From positions 310,001 through 374,000 of the forward strand of contig JAGOAS010000001.1 in the NCBI GenBank assembly GCA_017983795.1: a DNA stretch of 64,000 nt. Reading direction: 5' to 3'. The DNA comes from Piscinibacter sp. (lineage in GTDB: Bacteria; Pseudomonadota; Gammaproteobacteria; Burkholderiales; Burkholderiaceae_C). Made by a program: the position numbers and the translations under genes. A model generated the notes under the pieces. It was not told where the DNA came from, searched no databases, and saw nothing but the letters and a program-made list of their open reading frames with translations. Position 1 is the first letter of the stretch, and each line of letters begins with the position of its first letter. Positions 50,496-60,450 of this stretch are shown one piece after another.

Positions 50496-52151
50496 ATGAA
50501 TACCGTTGCCATCCTGCTCTCGGCCTTCGTGCTCTCCTTCGTCGCGCTGCTGGTCTTCATCGCCTCGCAGCGCAGCGGCCTGTTCGACCGCCGCAGCCGC
50601 GCCGCCGAGGTGATCTTCGCGCCCGGCGAGATCGGCCGCACCGAGGAGCCCGCGGCCGCGCGCGCCGCCCAGGCCGGCCTGCAAGGCGCGATGGACGCCA
50701 GCGAGGCGGCGCAGCCTGTGCACGGCGCCGCTGCCGACGCCGACGAACTGGCCGCGCGCACGCGCGCCGACGCCTCCACCGCGCCGCTGGTGTTCTTCTT
50801 CTTCTGTTGTGCCGTCGCTTGGCTGCTGGTGGCTTCGGCGGCCGGGCTGACCGCATCGATCAAGCTGCACGAGCCCGACTGGCTGGTGCAGCAGGCCTGG
50901 CTCACCTTCGGCCGCATCCGCACCCTGCACCTGAACGCCGTGGCCTACGGCTGGGCGCCGATGGCCGGCCTGGGCATCGCGCTGTTCGTCATCCCGCGCC
51001 TGCTCAAGACGCCGCTGCTCGGCGCGCGCTATGCCTTCGTCGGCGCGGTGCTGTGGAACGCCGCGCTGATCGCCGGGCTGGGCAGCGTCGCCGCGGGCAT
51101 CAGTGATGGCCTGGAGTGGCTGGAGATCCCCTGGCAGATCGGCATCCTGTTCGCCGTCGGCGGCGCGCTGATCGGCCTGCCGCTGGTCTTCACGCTGGTC
51201 AACCGGCGCGTCGAGCACCTCTACGTGTCGGTCTGGTACATGTGCTGTGCGCTGTTCTGGCTGCCGGTGCTGTTCGTCGTCGCCAAGCTGCCGGGCGCGC
51301 ACCAGGGCGTGCAGCAGGCGGCGATGAACTGGTGGTTCGGCCACAACGTGCTAGGCCTGTTCTACACGCCGCTGGCGCTGGCCTCGGTGTACTACTTCCT
51401 GCCCAAGGTGATCGGCCGGCCGATCGAGTCGTACAACCTCTCGCTGCTCGGCTTCTGGGGGCTGGCCTTCTTCTACGGGCAGGTGGGCGGCCACCACCTG
51501 ATCGGCGGCCCGGTGCCGGAGTGGATGGTCACGCTGTCCATCGTGCAGAGCATGATGATGATCATCCCAGTGGCCGCATTCACGGTGAACCAGTACCAGA
51601 CGCTGCGCGGCCGGCTCGCGGCGCTGCGCTGGTCGCCGACGCTGCGCTTCATCGGCGTGGGCGGCTTGATGTATACGGCCAGCTCGGTGCAGGGCTCGTT
51701 CGAGGCGCTGCGCAGCATGAACGCCGTCACCCATTTCACGCACTACACCGTCGGCCACGCGCACCTGGGCCTGTACGGCTTCGTCAGCTTCGTCTTCTTC
51801 GGTTCGATGTATTTCGTGATGCCGCGCATCACCGCGCGCGAGTGGCCCTATCCGCGGCTGATCTCGGCGCATTTCTGGCTGGTGGCGGCGGGCATCGCGC
51901 TCTACTTCACCAGCCTCACCATCGGCGGCTGGCTGCAGGGCGAGGCGATGCTCGATGCGGCGCGGCCCTTCATGGATTCGGTGGCCGTGACGCTGCCTTA
52001 CCTGAAGGCGCGCAGTGTCGGCGGCGGCTTGATGGTGCTCGGCCACCTGGTGTTCGCGGCGCACTTCATCGCGCTGGTGCTGGGCATGGGGCCGCAACGC
52101 GACCAGCCGGCGCTGCTGCGCCAGTGGTTCGGCAAGAAGGTGGCGGCATGA
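50496..52151 (+). CDS. ccoN: cbb3-type (CcoN-like) oxidase subunit I with CcoS-like N-terminal extension
   Basis: 551 residues. Residues ~1-55 are a separate helix and tail (LLVFIASQRSGLFDRRSRAA then EVIFAPGEIG) that resemble the assembly protein CcoS (pattern SGQFDDL...A..ILFDD). A ~45-residue polar linker leads to a 12-helix heme-copper oxidase core with heme and CuB His in RTLHLNAVAYGW, FGHNVLG, GGHHLIGG, THFTHYT and VGHAHLG. The Tyr two turns before HHL (LAFFYGQVGGHHL) is kept, arguing for O2 rather than NO reduction. Forms an operon with CcoO, cytochrome c, SCO and a CtaG-like protein under a likely NO-responsive operator. Confidence 0.88.
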   Translation: MNTVAILLSAFVLSFVALLVFIASQRSGLFDRRSRAAEVIFAPGEIGRTEEPAAARAAQAGLQGAMDASEAAQPVHGAAADADELAARTRADASTAPLVFFFFCCAVAWLLVASAAGLTASIKLHEPDWLVQQAWLTFGRIRTLHLNAVAYGWAPMAGLGIALFVIPRLLKTPLLGARYAFVGAVLWNAALIAGLGSVAAGISDGLEWLEIPWQIGILFAVGGALIGLPLVFTLVNRRVEHLYVSVWYMCCALFWLPVLFVVAKLPGAHQGVQQAAMNWWFGHNVLGLFYTPLALASVYYFLPKVIGRPIESYNLSLLGFWGLAFFYGQVGGHHLIGGPVPEWMVTLSIVQSMMMIIPVAAFTVNQYQTLRGRLAALRWSPTLRFIGVGGLMYTASSVQGSFEALRSMNAVTHFTHYTVGHAHLGLYGFVSFVFFGSMYFVMPRITAREWPYPRLISAHFWLVAAGIALYFTSLTIGGWLQGEAMLDAARPFMDSVAVTLPYLKARSVGGGLMVLGHLVFAAHFIALVLGMGPQRDQPALLRQWFGKKVAA

Positions 52152-52741
52152 ACAGCGAGATCAGGCTGCTGAGCGGCGCGATGGTGATGCTGGCGCTGGC
52201 CACCAGCGCGCTGGTGGTGCTGCCCTACCTGGAGGTGCACGACGCGCCGCCGCTGCCCGGCCTCAAGCCCTATGGCAGCGCCGAGCTGCGCGGGCGCGCC
52301 GTCTACATCGCCAACGGCTGCGTCTACTGCCACTCGCAGCAGCCGCGCGCCAAGGCCTTCGCGCCGGACTTCGCGCGCGGCTGGGGGCGCGCCACCGTCG
52401 CCGGCGACTACGCCTACGACCAGCCGCAGCTGCTGGGCACCATGCGCACCGGGCCCGACCTGATGAACATCGGCGTCCGCCAGCCGAGCGAGCAGTGGCA
52501 CCTCGGCCACCTCTACCAGCCGCGCGCCTTCGTGCCGGGCAGCATCATGCCCAGCTACCCCTTCCTGTTCGAGGCCAAGGCCCAGGCCGAGAAGGGCGAC
52601 GTGATCGTCAACCTGCCCGCGCTCGCGGCGCCGGCCGGCCGGGTGGTGGTGGCGAGGCCCGAGGCGGTCGACCTGGTGCGCTACCTGCAGTCGCTCGACC
52701 GCAGCTACCCGGTGCTCGCCGCGCCGGCGACGACGCCATGA
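52148..52741 (+). CDS. ccoO: CcoO-like mono-heme cytochrome c oxidase subunit II
   Basis: 197 residues. One N-terminal membrane helix (about 5-27), then a c-type heme site YIANGCVYCHSQQPRAK, the conserved MRTGPDLMNIGVRQPSEQWH and the axial Met region VPGSIMPSYPFLFEAKA. This is the CcoO pattern, somewhat shorter than classical CcoO. It passes electrons to subunit I. Starts on the ATGA overlap with ccoN and overlaps the next gene by four bases. Confidence 0.9.
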   Translation: MNSEIRLLSGAMVMLALATSALVVLPYLEVHDAPPLPGLKPYGSAELRGRAVYIANGCVYCHSQQPRAKAFAPDFARGWGRATVAGDYAYDQPQLLGTMRTGPDLMNIGVRQPSEQWHLGHLYQPRAFVPGSIMPSYPFLFEAKAQAEKGDVIVNLPALAAPAGRVVVARPEAVDLVRYLQSLDRSYPVLAAPATTP

Positions 52742-53334
52742 AGCCCGACGAGATCCACCCGCAGCAGGCGCGCGAGAACCCCGAGCCGCGCGAAGGCACG
52801 AGCCCGGTGCCCTGGTTCGTGATCGGGCTGACGGCGGCGCTGCTGGTCTTCGGCGTGATCTATATCGCGCGCTCGGGCCTCGCGAATCCGCCGCAGTGGG
52901 GCGATGGCCGCTCGGCCGCGGAACTGCGCGGCGCGGCGCCCGCTGCGGCCGGCGCGGCGGTGGATGGCGCGGCGGTGTTCGCGGCACGCTGCGTGGCCTG
53001 CCACCAGGCCAGCGGCGCCGGCATACCGGGCGTATTCCCGCCGCTGGCGGGCTCCGAGTGGGTGCTCGGCAAGCCGGCGACGCTGGCGGCCGTGGTGCTG
53101 CACGGCGCGAGCGGGCCGCTGACCGTCAAGAGCGTCCGCTACGACGGCGCCATGCCGCCCTTCGGCGCGCAGCTGAGCGACGCCGAACTGGCGGCCGTGC
53201 TGACGCACATCCGCAGCAGCTGGGGCAACAACGCGCCGCCGGTGGATGCCGCCACCGTGGCGGCGGTGCGCAAGGACACGGCGGCGCGCAGCGATCCCTT
53301 CAAGGGCGATGCCGAACTGTTGCCGATGAAGTAG
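52738..53334 (+). CDS. Membrane-anchored mono-heme cytochrome c (CcoP-like role)
   Basis: 198 residues. A membrane helix at ~25-48 (FVIGLTAALLVFGVIYIARS), an Ala-rich linker, and one cytochrome c domain with FAARCVACHQASGAGIPGVF and the axial Met in YDGAMPPFGAQ. Classical CcoP has two hemes; this protein has one, and there is no CcoQ gene. It is probably the electron entry subunit of the oxidase. The last ~30 residues are charged. Coupled to ccoO by overlap; 10 bases before the SCO gene. Confidence 0.85.
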   Translation: MKPDEIHPQQARENPEPREGTSPVPWFVIGLTAALLVFGVIYIARSGLANPPQWGDGRSAAELRGAAPAAAGAAVDGAAVFAARCVACHQASGAGIPGVFPPLAGSEWVLGKPATLAAVVLHGASGPLTVKSVRYDGAMPPFGAQLSDAELAAVLTHIRSSWGNNAPPVDAATVAAVRKDTAARSDPFKGDAELLPMK

Positions 53335-53344
53335 GCGCGGCGCG

Positions 53345-54025
53345 ATGGGTGAGGCCGATACCGGGCGCGCCAAGCACGCGCGCCGCCACGGCGCATGGCC
53401 GAGCGCGTTGCTGTGCCTCGCGCTGCTGATCGCCCTGGCCTGGGGGCTGCAACGTTGGACGCACGGCTTCGAGGTCTGGACCTTCGAGGGCCGCCGCGAG
53501 CTGCAGTGGCGCGCCGGTGAACTGCGCGCGCAGCCGGTGGATCTTCGCGACTCGAACGAGCGCGCGCCGCGTCTGTGGGGTGCGCAAGAGGGCGCGAGCG
53601 CCGCCTACCTGGTCGACTTCGTCTACCTGCGCTGCGCCAGCGTGTGCCGCGCGCTCGGCAGCGAGTTCCAGCGCCTGCAGGGCGAGCTGGCCGCGGCGCC
53701 GCCAGGCCCGCCGGTGCGCCTGGTGTCGATCTCCTTCGACGTGGCGCACGACGATGCCGGCGCGCTGGCGCGCTATGCCGCCGAGCAGCGCGCCGACCCG
53801 CGCCTGTGGACGCTGGCCGTGCCGCGCAGCGCCGACGATGCGCAAACGCTGCTGCGCTCGCTGGGCGTGATCGTGGTGCCCGACGGCGAGGGCGGCTACG
53901 TGCACAACGGCGACATCCATCTGCTCGACGCACGCGGCACGCTGCGCGGCGTCTTCACGCTGGCGCAGGCGGAAGAGGCCCTGCAGGCGGCGCGCCGGCT
54001 GGCCGGTGTGGGGCAGGCGCGATGA
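53345..54025 (+). CDS. SCO1/SenC-family copper chaperone
   Basis: 226 residues. N-terminal membrane anchor (about 19-38), then a thioredoxin-like domain. The copper-binding Cys pair is RCASVCRAL (CX3C) and the distal His is in GGYVHNGDIHLLD. SCO proteins deliver copper to oxidases; cbb3-type enzymes need CuB loading. Overlaps the CtaG-like gene by four bases. The domain diverges from typical SCO by lacking the usual FGYTxCPD lead, here FVYLRCASVC. Confidence 0.85.
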   Translation: MGEADTGRAKHARRHGAWPSALLCLALLIALAWGLQRWTHGFEVWTFEGRRELQWRAGELRAQPVDLRDSNERAPRLWGAQEGASAAYLVDFVYLRCASVCRALGSEFQRLQGELAAAPPGPPVRLVSISFDVAHDDAGALARYAAEQRADPRLWTLAVPRSADDAQTLLRSLGVIVVPDGEGGYVHNGDIHLLDARGTLRGVFTLAQAEEALQAARRLAGVGQAR

Positions 54026-54675
54026 AGCCGCGCGCCGTGACGAGCGTGCTCGCGCTGCTGCCCTTGCTGCTGCTGTGGCCCGCGCTGCGCCATGCGCTCG
54101 AAAGCCGCATGGCCACGCACATGCTGCTCGAGTTCCCGCTGCTGGCCGCGGCCGGCGCGGCGGCTGCCATGCTGTGCTGGCGTCGCCCGAGCGCGCGGCG
54201 CTGGTTGCGCTGGCAACGTGCGCTCGACTGGCGCGGCTGGACCAGCGCCACCGTGGCCAGCAGCGTGGCGCTGCTGTGGATGCTGCCCTCGGCGCTGGAC
54301 GCCGCGCTGCTGTGGCCGGCGGCTGCTGCGGCGAAGTACGCCAGCTGGTGGCTGGCGGGCTGGCTGCTCGCCGACGGCTGGCGGCGCATGGATGCCGAAC
54401 TGCTGCTCTTCGCCGTCGGCAACCTGGCCTGGATGGCGGCCACCGCTGGGCTGCTCTACCTCGATGCGCCGGCGCGGCTGTGCGTGAATTACCTGCAGGA
54501 CGACCAACGCCACACCGGCATCGGCCTGATCGCGCTGGCGGCGCTGGCCGGCGCGCTGGTGCTGCGCCGTGTCGCGCGGCCTTCGAACCCCGTTCGCCCT
54601 GAGCTTGTCGAAGGGCCGCGCGTGGCACTCGGTGGGCTTCGACAAGCTCAGCCCGAACGGGATCGATGCGAGTGA
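54022..54675 (+). CDS. Small CtaG-like membrane protein
   Basis: 217 residues, five or six membrane helices. MATHMLLEFPLLAAAGA and YLQDDQRHTGIGLIALAAL recall the His and the DQQxGGLxMW motifs of CtaG_cox (caa3 oxidase copper assembly) proteins, but the protein is shorter than that family. Likely an assembly factor for the operon's oxidase. The last ~28 residues (PVRPELVEGPRVALGGLRQA) are encoded by an inverted-repeat element and are probably not functional. Last gene of the oxidase operon. Confidence 0.65.
   Translation: MKPRAVTSVLALLPLLLLWPALRHALESRMATHMLLEFPLLAAAGAAAAMLCWRRPSARRWLRWQRALDWRGWTSATVASSVALLWMLPSALDAALLWPAAAAAKYASWWLAGWLLADGWRRMDAELLLFAVGNLAWMAATAGLLYLDAPARLCVNYLQDDQRHTGIGLIALAALAGALVLRRVARPSNPVRPELVEGPRVALGGLRQAQPERDRCE
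54589..54661. repeat. Inverted pair of the TTCGACAAGCTCAGCCCGAA-type repeat
   Basis: Arms 54589-54613 and 54637-54661 (25 bases, 23 of 25 complementary) contain the widely dispersed GAGCTTGTCGAAG sequence. The hairpin overlaps the end of the CtaG-like gene and would end transcription of the oxidase operon and, from the other side, of the SUF operon. Confidence 0.85.
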
Positions 54676-54688
54676 ACGCGAAACGGTA

Positions 54689-55225
54689 TCAAAGCCCGAG
54701 GGCGAGCGCGGCGGCCTCGGACATCATCGAACGATCCCAGGGCGGGTCGAACACCACGTCGACCGTGGCCTCGCCCACGTCGGGCAGCACGAGCAGCTTG
54801 TCGCAGGCGTCGTCGGCGATAGCCTCGCCCATGCCGCAGCCGGGTGCGGTGAGCGTCATGGTCACCTGCACGCGAAAGCCGCCTTCGTCCATCGGCTCGA
54901 GCTCGCAGCCGTAGACCAGGCCGAGCTCGACGATGTCGACCGGGATCTCCGGGTCGTAGCAGGTGCGCAGCACCTGCCACACCTGCTCGCGCACCGCCTC
55001 GATGCCGCCGCCGGCCGCGGCAGTCGGTGCTGCCGGCACGGGCTTGCCGATCGCATCGGCATCGGCGCCGCGCAGGCGCATCAGCTGGCCGTGCACCCAG
55101 AGCGTGAACGAGCCGCCCAGCGCCTGGGTGATCTGCACCTGCGTGCCGGCCGGCAACTCGGCGACGCGGCCGTCGGGCACGCATTCGGCGCGCACCGCGC
55201 GCGTGGTCGTCACCGCTTCACGCAT
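54689..55225 (-). CDS. sufT: Iron-sulfur assembly protein SufT
   Basis: 178 residues. DUF59/MIP18 domain in the second half: VLRTCYDPEIPVDIVELGLV and TLTAPGCGMGEAIADDA with the conserved Cys. The N-terminal ~65 residues are the SufT-specific part. SufT assists maturation of iron-sulfur proteins. Last gene of the SUF operon and overlapping sufU by 8 bases. Confidence 0.92.
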   Translation of the reverse strand: MREAVTTTRAVRAECVPDGRVAELPAGTQVQITQALGGSFTLWVHGQLMRLRGADADAIGKPVPAAPTAAAGGGIEAVREQVWQVLRTCYDPEIPVDIVELGLVYGCELEPMDEGGFRVQVTMTLTAPGCGMGEAIADDACDKLLVLPDVGEATVDVVFDPPWDRSMMSEAAALALGL

Positions 55226-55670
55226 GCGCGGGCTTCTCGTCGAGCGCCTGCATCAGCGCGTGCCAGCCGAGCAGCGCGCATTTGATGCGGCTCGGATAGT
55301 TGCGCACGCCGGCCAGGCTGACCAGCTTGCCGAGCGCGGCGTCCTCGGGTTCGAGTGTGCCGGTGAGCACGCCGCGAAAGCGCTGCTGCAGGTCGCGCGC
55401 GAAGGCCAGCTCCTTGCCGTGCACCGCCTCGCTCATCATCGAGGCCGAGGCGATGCAGATCGCGCAGCCCTGGCCGCTGAAGCGGATGTCGCGGATGCGG
55501 CCCTGCGCCACGTCCAGCGCCACCTGCACGTCGTCGCCGCAGGACGGGTTGCGTCCGCGCGCGCTGTGCGTGGCTTCGGCCAGCGTGCCGAAATGGCGCG
55601 GCGCGCGCTTGTGGTCCATCACCACGTCCTGGTACAGGTCGAGCTCGACCGGTGCGGTGTCGGGGTTCAT
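55218..55670 (-). CDS. sufU: SufU iron-sulfur scaffold / sulfur acceptor
   Basis: 150 residues. IscU-like fold with the three conserved Cys (RNPSCGDDV, GQGCAICIAS, RIKCALLGW). The ~20-residue insert before the third Cys region (LTGTLEPEDAALGKL) marks the SufU rather than IscU type, which takes persulfide from SufS. Four-base overlap with sufS. Confidence 0.94.
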   Translation of the reverse strand: MNPDTAPVELDLYQDVVMDHKRAPRHFGTLAEATHSARGRNPSCGDDVQVALDVAQGRIRDIRFSGQGCAICIASASMMSEAVHGKELAFARDLQQRFRGVLTGTLEPEDAALGKLVSLAGVRNYPSRIKCALLGWHALMQALDEKPAHA

Positions 55671-56920
55671 CGCAGCTGCCTCAAGGCCTGGGCCACGCCG
55701 TCGATCAGCCGTTCCACCTCGGCGTGGGTGTTGTAGAGCGCGAAGGAGGCGCGCGTGGTCGGGCCGCAGCCCAGGTGCTCGAGCAGCGGCTGGGCGCAGT
55801 GCAGCCCGGTGCGCACGGCGATGCCGCGCGCGTCGAGCAGCGTGCCGATGTCGTGCGGGTGCGCACCCTCGGCGACGAAGGAGACGATGGCCGTGGCGCC
55901 ACTGTGCTCCGACAGCACCTGCACGCCCGGCAGGGCGGCGAGCCCCGCCGCGGCGTGGCGGCGCAGCGCCGCGCTGTGCGCGCCGATGCGCTCGCGCCCG
56001 ATCTGCTCGAGAAACTCGGCCGCGGCGGCTAGGCCCAGCGCGCCGGCGACGTTGGGTGTGCCGCCTTCCAGGCGCATCGGCAGCTCGGCGAACTCGGCCT
56101 CGCCGTCACTGACCCAGGCCACCATGTCGCCGCCGTAGCGCAGCGGCTCGAGGCGTTCCAGCGCGGCGCGCCGGCCGGCCAGCACGCCGATGCCCATGGG
56201 GCCGTGCATCTTGTGGCCGGAGAAGGCAAGGAAGTCGCATTGCAGCGCCTGCAGAGCGATCGCCTCGTGCGCCACGGCCTGCGCGGCGTCGAGCACCGTC
56301 AGCGCACCGGCCGCGGCGGCATGCGCCAGCAGCCCTTCGTAGGGCGGGCGCTCGCCGCTGGCGTTGGCGCAGGCGGTCAGCGCGAAGATGCGCGTGCGTG
56401 GGCCGAGCAGCGGCGTCAGATCGGCCACATGCAGGCGGCCCTGCGCATCGGGCTTGAGGATGCGCAGCCGCGCGCCGCTGCGCCGCGCGGCGCGCTGCCA
56501 GGGTACGAGGTTGGCGTGGTGCTCCAGGCCGCTGACGATGATCTCGTCGCCCGGCTGCAGCAGCGCTGGCGTGGCGCCCGGCGTGGAGAGGCCGTGCGCC
56601 ACCAGGTTGAGCGACTCGGTGGTGCCCGAGGTGAAGACCAGTTCGTGCTCGCTGCCGGCGCCGACGAAGTGCTTGAGCGTGGCGCGCGCCTGCTCGAAGG
56701 CCTCGGTGGCGCGCTGGCTGGGCGTGTGCACGCCGCGGTGGATGTTGGCGCGCGCCTGCGCATCGAAGCCGCGCAGCGCGCCCAGCACCGCCAGCGGCAT
56801 CTGCGTGGTGGCGGCGTTGTCCAGGTAGGCCAGCGGCGCGCCGTTCACGTTCTCCGCAAGTTGCGGAAATTGCGCGCGCAAGGCGGCCAGGCCGGCGTCG
56901 TGGTGCAGGGGCTCACCCAT
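55667..56920 (-). CDS. sufS: Cysteine desulfurase SufS
   Basis: 417 residues. PLP enzyme of group II: YLDNAATTQMP, VFTSGTTESLNLVAHGL, the PLP Lys in FLAFSGHKMHGPMGIGVLAG and the catalytic Cys in RTGLHCAQPLLEHLG. Moves sulfur from Cys to SufU. 8-base overlap with sufD. Confidence 0.96.
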   Translation of the reverse strand: MGEPLHHDAGLAALRAQFPQLAENVNGAPLAYLDNAATTQMPLAVLGALRGFDAQARANIHRGVHTPSQRATEAFEQARATLKHFVGAGSEHELVFTSGTTESLNLVAHGLSTPGATPALLQPGDEIIVSGLEHHANLVPWQRAARRSGARLRILKPDAQGRLHVADLTPLLGPRTRIFALTACANASGERPPYEGLLAHAAAAGALTVLDAAQAVAHEAIALQALQCDFLAFSGHKMHGPMGIGVLAGRRAALERLEPLRYGGDMVAWVSDGEAEFAELPMRLEGGTPNVAGALGLAAAAEFLEQIGRERIGAHSAALRRHAAAGLAALPGVQVLSEHSGATAIVSFVAEGAHPHDIGTLLDARGIAVRTGLHCAQPLLEHLGCGPTTRASFALYNTHAEVERLIDGVAQALRQLR

Positions 56921-58163
56921 GGTCGGTCTCCGCGGCGGCGGGCTGCGCCAGGTGGCGCGCCACCATCTCGTGCAGCAGATGCTCCAGGCCGAGCGGCGCC
57001 AGATCGGCGTCGTCCGGGAAGGCCTGCTGCAGCAGCGCGCCGGCCAGGCCCTCGACGATCAGCGCATGAGCGCTGCGTTCGTCCAGGCCGCGCTGGCGCG
57101 CGTAGAAGAGTGCGTCCTCGGGCAAGGCGCCCCAGGTGGCACCGTGGTGGGCCTGCACCTGGTCGTGCAGGATCTCCAGGTGCGGCCGCAGCACCAGGCG
57201 CGGCTGGCCGCCGGTGGGAATGCCGGTGAGGCGTTGGCGCACCTCGGCCTCGGCTGCGCCCGGGGCGATGCGCGTGTGTGCATTGGCCACCATATGAGCC
57301 TTGTCGCGCGCCAGGGCCAGCATCGCCACGTCGCTGCGGGTCCGCGCGGCGGCATGCGCCACGCGCACCTGCTGCTCGAGCGTGCTCGTGCCGCCGGCGA
57401 ACAGCACGGCCGCGCTGCGCGCCGCGCTGGATTCGCCCTGCAGCTCGATCACCTGGCGCTGCAGGTGGTAGCGGCTGCCTGCGGCGAGCGTGGCCAGCGC
57501 ATGACGCGCGCCGCGCGCGAGCCGCAGATGCAGGTGGTGCGCGAGGCTGTCTTGCGGCCCCGGTGCGACGATGCGCAGATGGCGCAGCACGGCGCCTTCG
57601 CCGAGCCGAACATGGACTTGCAGGTTCTGCACCACGGCGTGGCTGCAGGCCGTGGCGTCGCGCTCATGGCGCTCGACCAGCACCACCTGCGCGCCCGGCT
57701 GCAGATCGAGCACCAGCAGCGGCGCTTCCACCGCAGCGCGCGGCTGGTGGCGCAGTTGCAGCCAGACGATGCCGGCGCGGCTGCTAGCGCTGCGCTCGTC
57801 GCCGCCGATGCGCAGGCGCAGGCCATGGCGGCACAGCGCACGATGCGCCCAGGCGAAGGGCGCGGCATCGTCGTTGTCTTCGGGCACGGGTAGCCCCGCG
57901 AGCAGCTCGGCGCGCTGGCGCGCATCGGCGCCGTCCAGCCAGCGGGCCTCGACGCGGCCCTGCGCGCTGTCGCCCAGCGGATGCAGCGTCCAGCCGGCAC
58001 CGGCGAGCGGGTGGGCCTCGCAGGCCTCGTCGTCGGTGCCGCCCAGCCAGAGCTCGGCCGCCGGCGGCGGCAGGTGGCGGAAGTGCTCGGCGTGGCGCGT
58101 GATCCAGCCGCGCGTCTGCAGCCGGTGGCGGGCGCTGAGCATGTCGGCGCGGGCGCTGTCCAT
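56913..58163 (-). CDS. sufD: SufD scaffold subunit
   Basis: 416 residues. Parallel beta-helix SufB/SufD domain in the C-terminal two thirds (VRLGEGAVLRHLRIVAPGPQ, RIAPGAAEAEVRQRLTGIPT, DQVQAHHGATWGALPEDALF). SufD binds SufB in the SufBC2D complex. The visible DQVQAHHGATWG is the typical SufD ending. Starts 2 bases after the sufC stop. Confidence 0.95.
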   Translation of the reverse strand: MDSARADMLSARHRLQTRGWITRHAEHFRHLPPPAAELWLGGTDDEACEAHPLAGAGWTLHPLGDSAQGRVEARWLDGADARQRAELLAGLPVPEDNDDAAPFAWAHRALCRHGLRLRIGGDERSASSRAGIVWLQLRHQPRAAVEAPLLVLDLQPGAQVVLVERHERDATACSHAVVQNLQVHVRLGEGAVLRHLRIVAPGPQDSLAHHLHLRLARGARHALATLAAGSRYHLQRQVIELQGESSAARSAAVLFAGGTSTLEQQVRVAHAAARTRSDVAMLALARDKAHMVANAHTRIAPGAAEAEVRQRLTGIPTGGQPRLVLRPHLEILHDQVQAHHGATWGALPEDALFYARQRGLDERSAHALIVEGLAGALLQQAFPDDADLAPLGLEHLLHEMVARHLAQPAAAETDHG

Positions 58164-58165
58164 GC

Positions 58166-58936
58166 TCAGGCCTCCTGTGCGGCGGCCTCGCGCGCGAAGC
58201 CGCGCCGGGCGATGTCGGCGGCGAGAGCCAGGCCGCCGCTCTCGGCGATGCAGCCCTCGGCCAGGCGCAGCACCGCATCGGGCTGCAGCTGCTCGATGAG
58301 CTGCTGGTAATGCGTCACCACGATGAAGGCCGCGCCCTGCGCGCGCCGTTCGCGCACCAGCTCGACCAGGGCGCGCGCGCCGTCCACGTCCATGCCCGAG
58401 TCGACCTCGTCGAGCACGGCCAGGCGCGGGCGCAGCAGGGCCAGCTGCAGCAGCTCGTTGCGCTTGCGCTCGCCGCCGGAAAAACCGTCGTTGACCGGCC
58501 GGCCCAGCATGGCCTCGGGCATGCCCAGGCGCTTGGCCGTGGCGCGCGCATCGGCGAGGAAGTCGAAGGCGTCCAGCGGCGCCTCGCCGCGCGCCTCGCG
58601 CACCGCGTTGAGCGCCGTGCGCACGAACAGGTTGTTCTTCACGCCGGGAATCTCGGGCGGCGCCTGGAAGGAGACGAACAGCCCGGCGCGCGCGCGCGCC
58701 TCGGGCGTCAGCGCGAGCAGGTCTTGCCCGGCGAAGCGCGCGCTGCCGCCGGCGACGCGGTAGCGCGGGTGCCCGGCGAGCGCCATGCCCAGCGTGCTCT
58801 TGCCGCTGCCGTTGGCGCCCATCAGCACCAGCAGCGCGCCGGCGGGAACGTCGAGCGTGACCGACTTCAGCACATGGCGATCGGCCACGTCGACACGCAG
58901 CTCGCGCAGCTGCAGCAGGGGGGCGTCTTGGCTCAT
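58166..58936 (-). CDS. sufC: SufC ATPase
   Basis: 256 residues. ABC-type ATPase: Walker A LMGANGSGKSTLGMAL, family signature FSGGERKRNELLQLAL, Walker B LAVLDEVDSGMDVDGA. Drives conformational change of SufB-SufD. The ATG at 58936 has GGAGGA 8 bases upstream; an ATG at 58978 overlapping the sufB stop would add 14 residues and is less likely. Confidence 0.96.
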   Translation of the reverse strand: MSQDAPLLQLRELRVDVADRHVLKSVTLDVPAGALLVLMGANGSGKSTLGMALAGHPRYRVAGGSARFAGQDLLALTPEARARAGLFVSFQAPPEIPGVKNNLFVRTALNAVREARGEAPLDAFDFLADARATAKRLGMPEAMLGRPVNDGFSGGERKRNELLQLALLRPRLAVLDEVDSGMDVDGARALVELVRERRAQGAAFIVVTHYQQLIEQLQPDAVLRLAEGCIAESGGLALAADIARRGFAREAAAQEA

Positions 58937-58974
58937 GGGCTGGGTTCCTCCGGGCCGTGTTTCGTTGTGGTGAT

Positions 58975-60450
<1,476 letters not shown>

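Noticed and set aside
50496-52151. Calling subunit I a nitric oxide reductase (NorB-like) because of the NsrR-like neighbour
   Set aside because: The CcoO-type partner, the GHAHLG and HH motifs and the Tyr before the HH pair fit a cbb3-type oxygen reductase. NO reductases lack this Tyr.
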